From NCBI GenBank assembly GCA_043228905.1, contig JBHGNT010000001.1, forward strand, positions 17,484,001-17,548,000: a stretch of DNA of 64,000 bases. The letters are read 5' to 3'. The notes under the pieces were generated by a model, which worked only from the letters and a program-made list of their open reading frames with translations, was not told the origin of the DNA and did no database searches. This document shows, one piece after another, positions 51,880 to 61,900 of this stretch. Source of the stretch: Azolla caroliniana (lineage: Eukaryota; Polypodiophyta). Made by a program: the position numbers and the translations under genes. The stretch's first letter is position 1, and each line of letters opens with the position of its first letter.

Positions 51880-53969
51880 TTACATAGCAATCAATTCATC
51901 AACGTCATTTTCTTCATCATCTTGTGTAGAACTGTCTTCCGCTATACATGCATTGGTTTCCCCTGTTAGCCGAGCCAACGAAATATCTTCTATAAGCTCA
52001 TCATCAAGCTCTATTAGCTCCCCCGGTTCGCCGGCTAACGGAGGAATTGCCTCTCGCGAAGCAGGTTGAAACCTTTCTGTATTGGCGAGGTTCTTTGCAC
52101 CGACCTACTCATCCTGGTCTGGGCACTCCCACAAAGCCTTAATCCGCATATTAATAAATATAACTTGGTCCTCGTCCTTCTCCAATGCAACTGTATTTCT
52201 AAAAAGCTTCAATGCACATGCAGACGTAGTTCCTGTGATGTAAGTAACAAGAAGATTTAGTTGTCAAACGAAAAAAAAAAGGGATTGGTTATCTCAAGAT
52301 CGTTACCCTAGTTCGAGGAATACCTGTGCCAGAAAAGAAATCTAATCCAGTCTCCTTCGACAGAAAACATCTCGATCAAGCGCATCATAAGTCGTTGAGG
52401 TTTTTGGTATGGGTTGACAAGTCCCCGTTCTGTCGTGGTGACATGTCGCAGTTTCCGTGTCACTGCTGGATATACCAACAGATTTGAACCTCCCACTTCA
52501 TTAGAATGCTCTTTGATTCTCTGTTTCTTAATTTCATCGAAGTAGCCAACCATTATGTATTCAATGGCATTAACGAACCGAAAAGTTGGCCCTCTATTTA
52601 CATTGGTCTTGATCCTATAAAAAATAATACATCGAGTTAAGAATAGATTCAACAACCTTAAGAAATGCAATATAGTGAAAGACACCTATAAATAATCCTT
52701 ACCATGCAAGGTTCTCGATGCCATGGCAACGAGATCTCAAAGCTTCGTTAGCTCAGCGAAATCCTTGACCATCTTCTCCAATTGTTTAAACCTAAACGGT
52801 TCATCGTCGTATGATGACCCAGCCATTCGAAATTCATAAGGAATATCCGCAATCATTAGCATATATTCCTTCTTTGGCACCTTTTGGATCAAGTCGACGA
52901 CATCACCGCAAACCACATTGTAGTAAAGGTCTCTCGTAATATCTTTTTTGTGGCTAAATTTTTTAAAGGAGCCATCTTCCTCCATTTCGTACGCCTTGAC
53001 TAAGCGACGATCCTTTTCTTTTCTGGCTCGCTCGAGATGTGCAAGGAAGGATGTAGGGAAATCGTGTATATCCTTAACTTCTCCTTGTTTCTTGCCTCGA
53101 CACGGTTTCTAATAGAAGCAATAGGACATCAGGTATTATTATACAAGCTCTACATATGATGAAAGGGTAATGAAAAACCATGAATACTAACCCAATCCTT
53201 GAATGCAATAAAATACTCTGATAATGCCTTATATGAAGACGTTAGAGGATAATCCTCGGTCACTTGTTCCCAAGTTATACATCCAAGTTGTTTCATCATA
53301 ACTTCTTGGATCTTCATGTACACCTTATGACTGTAAAATTAGAAATCAAGATTAGAACTTTGAATTACACCAGATAGACTACAATTTCAGTATTTGAAAG
53401 ACTTACTTATTGAACTCAGTGACCATTTCTTCAAGGCTTAAATCTTTCGCCACAACCCTTGACAAAACAGACACAAGAAGCTGCTCGTCCTTAATACCTT
53501 GCATCGCTCTCCATAGAGACAGCTTCATGTCGTCTGCCGCTTCTTCAATTGTCAAGTCAATTTTCTTGGCGGCTTGTGACTTTAACTCTAGTTGAGGGTC
53601 AACCTTACATTTCTTTTGTCGTTGACCCTTTACCTCCTTATTCTCCCACATTGAGAAGATTTGATCTTGTAGGTCCCATACTTCTCCATCTCTAAACGCC
53701 AATTGAAACCAAGACTCATACTTTCGAAGACCATCGGACCTAACATTATCATCTACCACAATGCCGACTTCATGCAGACATTGGCGTCGTAGGCCTGGAT
53801 GTAACTTCACACCAAACTTTTGTTTCACGTCTAAATACTCGTGGTGGAAGAACCGTATACGCTCAATGGACGACATTTTCTGCCTATAATCATTATCATT
53901 ATTATGGTCCCATGCCAACAGCTTAGCCTCTTCGGTTGTGAGCCCAACATAAATTTTGCACTCGGCATA
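51880..53969 (-). pseudogene. Beta-class amino-methyltransferase gene (DNA N6A/N4C type), five exons, decayed
   Basis: Exons on the - strand: 53969-53407, 53331-53192, 53108-52703, 52614-52324 and 52232-51880, with GT donors (GTAAGT, GTTAGT, GTAAGG, GTATTC) and AG acceptors. Codon phase agrees at each junction. Motif IV is LMIADIPYEF (52850-52830), the DPPY-type catalytic loop with Ile in second place. Motif X is NPYQKPQRLMMRLIEMF and motif I is DFFSGTG|TTSACALKLFRNTV, split by the last intron, followed by VALEKDED. The IV-then-X-I order defines the beta class. The N-terminal exon (CKIYVGLTTEEAKLLAWDHN) resembles the tail of ParB/Srx-like domains (tentative). Lesions: extra G near 53281, deletion at about 52740 before RSRCHGIENLAW, one base lost before motif I (52343), TAG at 52105. 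The 5' end is missing. Confidence 0.75.
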
Positions 53970-54420
53970 CTTGAAGAAGAATCACTGCTATAGATAATAT
54001 ACAATTGTGACTCTTCCTCCTCATCTTCCAATGTACCAATCAAATCATTGTCTTCACCAAATGGTATCTCCAAATTTTGTGCAATAAATCTTCTTCGCCT
54101 TCAATCTGAGATATCTTCTAGACTTGCTAATATCTCTTTTATTATGCGTATTGTTATTGTCCTTATACATCCAACTTTTGTTTGTGTAAAGTCATACATA
54201 ATGATATCCACCTCATTAATGTCAATGATAGATGTATTACAAACGTTTAATACATCATCACGTCCAAAACTTTACCAATGCAGAATTGGTACCCTAGGTC
54301 ATGACCATCTACGTATAGCTATTAATATCCCCATCTTGAGTTCTTGCAAGTTTCCTTGTCATCTGAGTTATACTTGTGTTGTCATCCTTCGTTCCAACTA
54401 TAAAGATTAACATTAAGTAG
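53970..54420 (-). pseudogene. DUF7869-type C-terminal fragment (second locus)
   Basis: The - strand reads NVCNTSIIDINEVDIIMYDF then TQTKVGCIRTITIRIIK (about 54245-54145), matching NVDILVYDFSLTKTGHLR and TTIKIIK of the copy at 16465-16550. The acidic tail EIPFGEDNDLIGTLEDEEEE and a Ser run (53985-54070) match QLDEDNALIASDVEDE and its Ser run. The fragment ends at the Ser run, which is also the acceptor-like TTCTTCTTCAAG of the first methyltransferase exon. Upstream wording VGTKDDNTSITQM (about 54410) is consistent. The 5' part of the gene is absent. Confidence 0.65.
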
Positions 54421-55106
54421 TGATTAAGAACCACGCGAACACTTTATGGACCATGTAAATGGCATTTGCATGGTTCAATTACCATCAACACAATTATTAA
54501 TAGTTTTTTGTTAATCAATGATGCACATGTTCACCATAAAGTATCTTGTTGTACAACATACTTGTTTGCACTACCGATATGCCTCTTTTTCTCTTGTTAA
54601 AACAAACATTTTAGTGCGATTCAAGTTCATGTTTAAAAGACCTCTTTTATTTGAAAAACAACAACATTTTAAACATTAAGTCGATATGTTATATCGAGTT
54701 GATGTAAAAAATAGAGTTTTCATCATAATTCCATACAATGTATTGAATTCTTGCTCAAAGTTTTTTTTACTGGATTTAAAAAATAATAATAATAATAAAT
54801 TGTGCTTGAGTTCATCTAGAAAATCATAATTTTCATCACAATTCGATATAATGTATTGAGTTCATGCTTAAAGTAATTTTTTCTAATTGTTTTCAATTTT
54901 GTTTAAAAAATTTTCAAATTTTTATAATTCTGTTTTATTTTTTAAACATCAATTTGATACATTATATCGACTTGTGATAAAAGCTCTGGTTTTTTCATCA
55001 CTTATTAAAGCTCAATTTTGTTTTAGAAAAAAAAACAAAATACCAAAATAAAATAGAAAAAAAATGTAATTATTTTTTTTTAAAAATCCAAAATTAAACT
55101 TTTCAT
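54421..55106. other. Very AT-rich stretch, no gene seen
   Basis: No coding frame or domain is seen. It has poly-A/T runs and two loose copies of ATCATAATTCCATACAATGTATTGA / ATCACAATTCGATATAATGTATTGA (about 54722 and 54836) about 114 bp apart. Confidence 0.5.
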
Positions 55107-55142
55107 GTCATGATATGGTAGGACTCGAACCCATGACCTTAT
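55107..55142 (+). repeat. Tip of a C-type LTR, target of Copia M
   Basis: TGTCATGATATGGTAGGACT and the following GAACCCATGACCTTAT are the start of a C-family LTR (compare the reverse complement at 10620-10658). Copia M begins 36 bp into it. The rest of this LTR would be beyond the window's right end. Confidence 0.65.
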
Positions 55143-55915
55143 TGACGAGAACTTGGCGTTCCTTATGCGCAACTCTCGGCCACAACCGAGATTCTTTTCA
55201 TACACAGAAAACGAGAAATGAAGCACGACACAAAGGAGAGGAAGATACATAGGAGGTTAACGTGGAAAACCCCAACCTAGGGGGAAAAACCACGGCAGCC
55301 CACAGGCTGCAAACTGTCACTATGTATGAATGTACAATACAGTGAGTTCACGGAGGCAACGACCTCAGACTCACGATCTTCGCCACAGGCGGCGGTTACA
55401 ACAGAGGCAACGACCTCTTTCTCTCTCTCTCTCTCTCTATACAACGTTACGTGCTCTCTCTTCTTCTTCTTGCACCAACAAAAAAAATGACAGCAACTAC
55501 TTAAAAGTTTGCCCTAAGTCATATTTATACTAATATGACTTTTCGGCTATTTACAAATGTAGCCACAATGGGCTCTCAGAAACATATTTACGAATATGTC
55601 TCTTCCTCCGGCTCATACCGGTTCTGCACCATCCGGCTCTCCGTAGTCGGGTACTCCTCATCCGGTTCACACCGGGCTTGCACCATCCGGCTCTCCGTAG
55701 CCGGGTACTACTCATCCGGTTCACACCGGGCTTGTATCATCCGGCTCTCCGTAGCCGAGTACTACTCATCAGGTTCACACCGGGCCTATATCATCCGGCT
55801 CTCCGTAGCCGGGTACTCCTCATACCGTTTCGACCTCGGCCTATCGGCCTCGGCTGAGTTTGTTCGTCGGCACTGTTCTTCTCCCTTCCCATCCGGAGGG
55901 ACCTGTCTCCCAGCA
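55143..55915 (-). repeat. Element M 3' LTR
   Basis: 773 bp. In element orientation it starts TGCTGGGAGACAGGTCCC and ends near CCAAGTTCTCGTCA. It shares start, palindromes and TATA block (55516-55599) and the CTCGGTTGTGGCCGAG word with the two solo LTRs. CCGG-rich repeats with period near 55 bp (TCCGGCTCTCCGTAGCCGGG) fill 55600-55830. The outermost bases have drifted (TGCTGG against TGTTAGG). Confidence 0.8.
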
Positions 55916-55925
55916 AACTCCCCCT

Positions 55926-57619
55926 TCACTCCGGCATGGGGTGTCTTACCAGTCCGATTCTCTTCCGGCATGCATCCAGCTTGTCGGGTGTTAGCACTTT
56001 GGTCAGCATATCTGACCCGTTCTCGGCCATGTGGATCTTCGTCAGTGCGAACTCCTGGTCATCTACTCTTTCCCGGATCCAGTGATACCTCCGCTGGATA
56101 TGCTTCGTCCGGGAATGGTAGGCCGCATTTTTAGCAAGGTGGATGGCACTTTGACTGTCGCAATAGAGTCGGTATTCCTCTTGCCGTATACCGAGCTCTC
56201 CAATGAAGTCCTTCATCCATAAAATTTCCTTGCCGGCTTCCACAGCCGCCATGTACTCCGCCTCCGTGGTTGACAATGCAACCGTCTTCTGCAGCCTCGA
56301 CTGCCACGAAACAGCTCCCCCTGCATATGTCATTACATACCCGAATGTAGACCGGCTGGTATCCACATCAGCCGACATGTTCGAATCGGTGAAACAGTCC
56401 AGTTGAGGTTTTCCAAAGCCGAATCGGAGACACATATTTGAAGTGCCCTTCAAATACCGGAGTATCCACTTGACCGCGTTCCAGTGCTCCTTGCCGGGAT
56501 TGCTCATAAACCGGCTCACCACTCCGACTGCGTATCCTATGTCTGGTCGGGTACAAACCATTGCGTACATCAAGCTCCCGACGGCAGAGGCATATGGAAT
56601 CTTCATCATATCTGCCTTCTCTCCTTTCGTCTTCGGGCTTTGCTTGCCGGACAGCTTGCAATTTGCCGGAAGTGTCGATCCGACCGGTTTTGCATCTGAC
56701 ATGTTGAACCGGTGAAGCACTTTTGTCACGTACTTCTCCTGTGACAGCCATAATTGCTTCACTGACCGGTCCCGAATGATGTGCATCCCCAGCATCTGTC
56801 TTGCCGGACCCAAGTCTTGCATTGAGAAAGTTTGGTTGAGAAGGTCCGGTTGAGAGCCTTCTTCAGCATCCGTATTTTGACTTGGTCCCGTCCGACGATC
56901 AACATGTCATCCACGTACAGGAGGAGTATCAGGAAGTCCCCTCCTTCGAACTTCTTCACAAACACGCAGTGATCGGCCTGCGTCTTGTGGTACCCTTGAT
57001 CGGTCATGAAGGAGTCGAACTTCCGGTACCATTGTCGGGGAGCCTGCTTCAGTCCGTACAGGCTCTTCTTCAACCGGCATACTAGGTGCTCCTTCCCTTT
57101 CTCCACGAATCCTTCCGGTTGCTGCATGTAGATCTCCTCTTCGAGGTCGCCGTGAAGGAATGTCGTCTTCACGTCCAGCTGCTCTACCTCAAGGTCCATG
57201 CTTGCTGCTATACTCAGCACCGTCCGGATGGAGGTCATCTTTACTACCGGGGCAAATATCTCGTCGAAGTCCACGCCCTTCTTCTGCTGGAACCCCTTCA
57301 CCACGATCCTGGCTTTGTATCTCGGGGGGTTGCCGGCATCTCCCGGTTTCAACTTGTACACCCACTTGTTTCGGAGTGCCCGCTTTCCTTTCGGCAACTC
57401 CACCAAATCGTATGTATGGTTCTCATGCAAGGAATCCATCTCGTCCTGCATGGCACTTAACCATTTTCGGCTGTGGGTGTCTTCCTTCACTTCTTCGAAG
57501 CTTTCCGGCTCCCCCTCATCGGTCAGCAGAACATGCTTTGAATCCGGAAATCTCCGGGGCGCCCTTCTCTCTCTGAGAGGATATCTCTGTCTCTGGGCTT
57601 CGGTAACCGGCTCCTCCAT
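55926..57619 (-). pseudogene. Element M reverse transcriptase and RNase H
   Basis: RT (57619-56815): NKWVYKLKPGDAGNPPRYKA, VEQLDVKTTFLHGDLEEEIY and the active site LLLYVDDMLIVGRDQ (about 56920). After a one-frame shift, 56822-55926 gives RTRPDIGYAVGVVSRFM-type RT-end wording and RNase H (CFTDSNMSADVDTSRSTFGY, ALSTTEAEYMAAVEAGKEIL, YCDSQSAIHLAKNAAYHSRT), ending RHPMPE just before the polypurine tract. Second RNase H Asp has changed to Asn (FTDSNM against FTDSDM in N). Confidence 0.9.
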
Positions 57620-58218
57620 TTGCTCTTCATCCGAATCCGATTCGGCGTCTTGACCGGTTCTGGTCTCAGCTTCCTCTACTTCTTCTTCTGCCGGTTCGGT
57701 ATCCTCACCGTAACCGGCTGGTTCGTCGAGTGCTAACCGGTCTCTTGCCGGTTGGGTCTACTCATCATAGAGTCTATCCTTACCGGTCGACTCAGGGTTC
57801 ATTATCTTCTTCTCCGACTCCCAGTCGGCGAGCGTCTTGTCCTCCATGAAGATAATATCTCGACTCCGGAATACCTTCTTGTCGACCGGGTCCCACACTC
57901 GGTAGCCGAACTCATCGTCACCGTAACCGAGGAATATGCATGGCCGGGTCTTTGGATCTAGTTTTCCTCTCCGGTCCTTTGCTACATGCACGTACGCGAG
58001 ACACCCGAACACCTTCAGATGCCGGTAGGATACTTCCTTACCGATCCACACTCTTTGTGGCGTGTATCCATCCAAGGGTACAGAGGGTGATCTATTAATC
58101 ACATATGTCGCCGTCGACAGTGCCTCAGCCCAAAACTTCTTGGGTAGTTTTGCATGCGCTAGCATACTCCGGACCCTCTCCATTATGGTCTGGTTCATCC
58201 TCTCGGCCAGTCCGTTTA
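57620..58218 (-). pseudogene. Element M integrase C-terminal half and linker
   Basis: From the edge of N the frame reads GLAERMNQTIMERVRSMLAH (Glu intact), FWAEALSTATYVINRSPSVP, FLGYGDDEFGYRVWDPVDKK and runs to LYDE-stop at 57758. The linker to RT (DEPAGYGEDTEPAEEEVEEA-type acidic stretch) continues after the stop. It is continuous with 63747-63980 if N is removed. Confidence 0.9.
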
Positions 58219-58574
58219 TGTGAGGAATCACCGCTTGGATTCACCTTCTTCACTCGGCCACAACCGATTAATCGCGGATCAATGTAGCAGAAAATAGGAA
58301 ATACAGAGAAAGACGCGATACACAGGGATTAACGTGGAAAACCCTATACGGGAAAAACCACGGGAGTGCGAGACTCCGAACCAAACTATGCACAGAGAAA
58401 TATACAATAGCGAGCTGCAAGGCAACGACCTTGAGCTCGCTGTCCTCGCCACAGGCGGCGGAAGTACACAGAGGCGTCTACCTCTTCGTCTCTCTCGCGC
58501 TCTATCTCTCTCTCTCTCTCGGCTGCTCTCACTTCGCATGGGAAAAATGAGCAACAACATAAACTGTTTGCCCT

Positions 58575-58658
58575 AAGTCATATTTATACATATATGACTT
58601 TCGGGCTATTTACAAATATAGCCACAAGGGCTCTTAGCAAACATATTCACAAATATGT
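58575..58658 (-). promoter_or_regulatory. TATA box within a three-palindrome block, LTR of N
   Basis: Inverted repeats AAGTCATAT/ATATGACTT (58575-58600, enclosing the - strand GTATAAATA), GGCTATT/AATATAGCC (58604-58623) and ACATATT/AATATGT (58641-58658) stand in the same order and spacing as in M (55516-55599) and the two solo LTRs. The functional promoter copy for N is the one in the 5' LTR at 63397-63480. Confidence 0.65.
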
Positions 58659-58666
58659 CCCCGCAT

Positions 58667-58890
58667 CCGGATCCGTATCCGGGTACTCTTCATCCGGCTC
58701 CGTAACCGGGGTCTTCATCATCCGGATCCGTATCCGGGTACTCTTCATCCGGCTCCGTAACCGGGGTCTTCATCTTCCGGATCCGTATCCGGGTACTCTT
58801 CATCCGGCTCCGTAACCGGGGTCTTCATCTTCCGGATCCGTATCCGGGTACTCTTCATCCGGCTCCGTAACCGGGTACTCTTCATCATCC
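58667..58890. repeat. CCGG-rich 55-bp tandem array in the LTR of N
   Basis: The word TCCGGATCCGTATCCGGGTA recurs at about 58666, 58721, 58776 and 58831, each followed by CATCCGGCTCCGTAACCGGG. This gives a 55-bp period and about four units. The identical array is at 63489-63712. In element orientation it lies upstream of the palindromes, a position for enhancer-like repeats. Confidence 0.9.
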
Positions 58891-58924
58891 GGACATCCCA
58901 TCCGGAGGGACCGAAATCCCAACA

Positions 58925-58940
58925 AACTCCCCCTTCACTT
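58925..58940 (-). other. Polypurine tract of N
   Basis: The - strand AAGTGAAGGGGGAGTT directly precedes the 3' LTR. The polyprotein stop TGA (58937-58935) lies inside it. Confidence 0.95.
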
Positions 58941-61900
58941 CGGCATGGGATGTCTCTCCAACCCGATCCTCTTCCGGCATGTTTCCAGCTTGTCGGGTGT
59001 GAGCACCTTGGTCAGCATATCCGACCCGTTCTCGTTCGTGTGGATCTTCGTCAGCACGAACTCCTTGTCTTCTATCCTTTCCCGGATCCAGTGGTATCTA
59101 CGCTGGATGTGTTTCGTCCGGGAATGGTAGGCCGCGTTCTTTGCAAGGTGGATGGCACTCTGACTATCGCAGTAGAGTCGGTACTCCTCCTGCCGGATTC
59201 CGAGCTCTCTAATGAAGTCCTTCATCCATATTATTTCCTTGCCGGCTTCAATAGCTGCCATGTACTCCGCCTCCGTGGTTGACAACGCAACCGTCTTCTG
59301 CAGCCTCGACTGCCACGAAACGGCTCCCCCTGCATACGTCATCACATACCCTGATGTGGACCGGCTGGTATCTGCATCAGCCGACATATCCGAATCGGTG
59401 AAACCGTCGAGTTCGGGTTTACCGGAACCGAATCGGAGGCACACGTTTGCCGTGCCCTTCAGGTATCGAAGTATCCACTTGACCGCGTTCCAATGCTCTT
59501 TGCCGGGATTGCTCATGTACCGGCTCACCACTCCGACTGCGTATCCGATGTCCGGTCTCGTACACACCATGGCGTACATCAGGCTCCCGACAGCTGAGGC
59601 ATACGGCACTTTCATCATATCCTCCTTTTCAGCCTTTGTCTTGGGACTTTGCTTGCTGGACAACTTGCAGTTTGCCGGTAGGGTTGATCCGACCGGTCTT
59701 GCTTCCGACATGTTGAACCGTTGAAGCACCTTTGTCACGTACTTCTCTTGTGACAGCCACAACTGCTTCTTGCTCCGGTCCCGGATGATGTGCATCCCTA
59801 GTATTTGCCTCGCCGGACCCAAGTCCTTCATTGAGAAGGTTCGGTGAAGAGCCTTCTTCAGCATCCGTATCTTGACCTGGTCCCGTCCGACGATCAACAT
59901 GTCGTCCACGTACAGGAGGAGTATTAGGAAGTCTCCTCCTTCGAACTTCTTCACAAACACGCAGTGGTCAGACTGCGTTTTGAGGTACCCTTCGTCGGTC
60001 ATGAAGGAGTCGAATTTCCGGTACCATTGCCGGGGAGCCTGCTTCAGTCCGTAAAGGCTCTTCTTCAACCGGCATACCAGGTGCTCCTTCCCTTTCTTCT
60101 CGAATCCTTCCGGTTGCTGCATGTAGATCTCTTCTTCGAGGTCACCGTGAAGGAATGCCGTCTTCACGTCCATCTGTTCTACCTCGAGGTCCATGCTTGC
60201 CGCTATGCTCAGCACCGTCCGGATGGAGGTCATCTTCACTACCGGGGCAAATATCTCGTCGAAGTCGACGCCCTTCTTCTGCTGAAACCCCTTCACCACG
60301 ATCCTGGCTTTGTATCTCGGGGGGTTTCCGGCATCTCCCGGTTTCAGCTTGAACACCCACTTGTTTCGAAGTGCCCGCTTTCCTTTCGGCAACTCCACAA
60401 GTTCATATGTGTGGTTCTCATGCAGGGAATCCATCTCGTCCTGCATGGCACTCAACCACCTGCGGCTCTGGGTGTCATGCTTTGCTTCTTCAAAGCTCTC
60501 CGGCTCCCCCTCGTCGGTTAGCAGCACGTGCTCTGGTTCCGGAAATCTCCGGGGGGCTCTCCTCTCTCTTAGAGGATATCTCCGTTCGGGAGCTTCGGTA
60601 ACCGGTTCTTCCGATTCTTCTTCTTCATCCGAATCCATTTCGGGATCGGGGCCGGTTCCGGTATCATTTTCATCTTCTTCGGCCGGTTCTGTTTCTTCAC
60701 CGTCTTCGGCCGGGTCCTCGAGTGCTAACCGGTCCCTTGCCGGTCGGGACTGCTCCTCGTAGAGTTGATCCTCACCGGTCGACTTGGAGCTCTTCATCTT
60801 CTTCTCCGACTCCCAGTCAGCGAGTGTCTTGTTCTCCATGAAGATGATATCACGACTCCGGAATATCTTCTTGTCAACCGGGTCCCATACTCGGTAGCCG
60901 AACTCGTCGTCGCCGTAACCGAGGAATATGCATGGCCGGGTCTTTGGATCTAGCTTTCCTCTCCGGTCCTTTGCCACATGCACGTATGCGAGACACCCGA
61001 ACACCTTCAGATGCCGGTAGGATACTTCCTTACCGGTCCACACTCTCTGCGGCGTGTCTCCGTCCAAAGGTACTGAGGGTGATCTGTTTATCACATATGT
61101 CGCCGTCGACATTGCCTCAGCCCAAAATCCCTTGGGTAATTTCGCATGTGCCAGCATACTCCGGACCCTCTCCATTATGGTCCGGTTCATCCTCTCGGCC
61201 AGCCCGTTCAGTTCCGGCGTCTTCGGCACAGTAAACTCGAGTCGGATTCCCTTCGAGCGACAGTACTCCTGGAACTGCCCCCGGTATTCCCCTCCGTTAT
61301 CCGCTCGTATCGCTTTCAGCTTCTTGCCGGATTCCCTTTCCACTCTCGCGTGGAGTTCTTTGAAGACGCACAACACTTGGTCCTTTGTCTTCAACGGTGC
61401 CGTCCACAGCTTCCGGCTGTGGTCATCAATGAATGTCACGAAGTACTGGGCTCCGCCATGTGACTTCGTCTCTACTTGACACACGTCAGTGTGCACCAAC
61501 TCCAATGGTGCGCTACGTCTCGTCGGTGGCCTTGAGTGGAAGGAGGTTCGGTTCTGCTTACCGGCCAGGCAATCGGTGCACTTCTCCAGGTGCACATGCT
61601 TCACTGGGATAAGGTTGTCTTCTGCAAGCCTCTTCATCCCCTTCTCACTCATGTGGCACAGTCTCTTGTGCCACAGCTCACCGGCAGTGTCGGCTGCCAC
61701 ATTCAGCTCTTCCGGACATAACCAGGCATTCATCAGGTACAGTGTGTTGACCTTCCGGGCCCGAGCCACTATCAAGCTCCCCTTGCTGAACTTCATGACA
61801 CCGTTCCGGATGCTACCCGTGTAGCCTTCATCATCTAGCCTCCCGGCCGAAATCAGGTTCAATCGAACCTCCGGAACGTGTCGGACATCCTTCAGCAGCA

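Larger units (their letters stand above)
58219..58924 (-). repeat. Element N 3' LTR
   Basis: + strand TGTGAGGAATCACCGCTTGG to CCGAAATCCCAACA. It contains the TATA-palindrome block (58575-58658) and a tandem array of a 55-bp CCGG-rich unit (about 58667-58890). A (TC)n run lies at 58505-58519. Identical by eye to 63041-63746. Confidence 0.95.

Noticed and set aside
51880-53969. Bacterial contamination as the source of the methyltransferase
   Set aside because: Four phase-consistent GT-AG introns and flanking plant retroelements argue for a nuclear gene.
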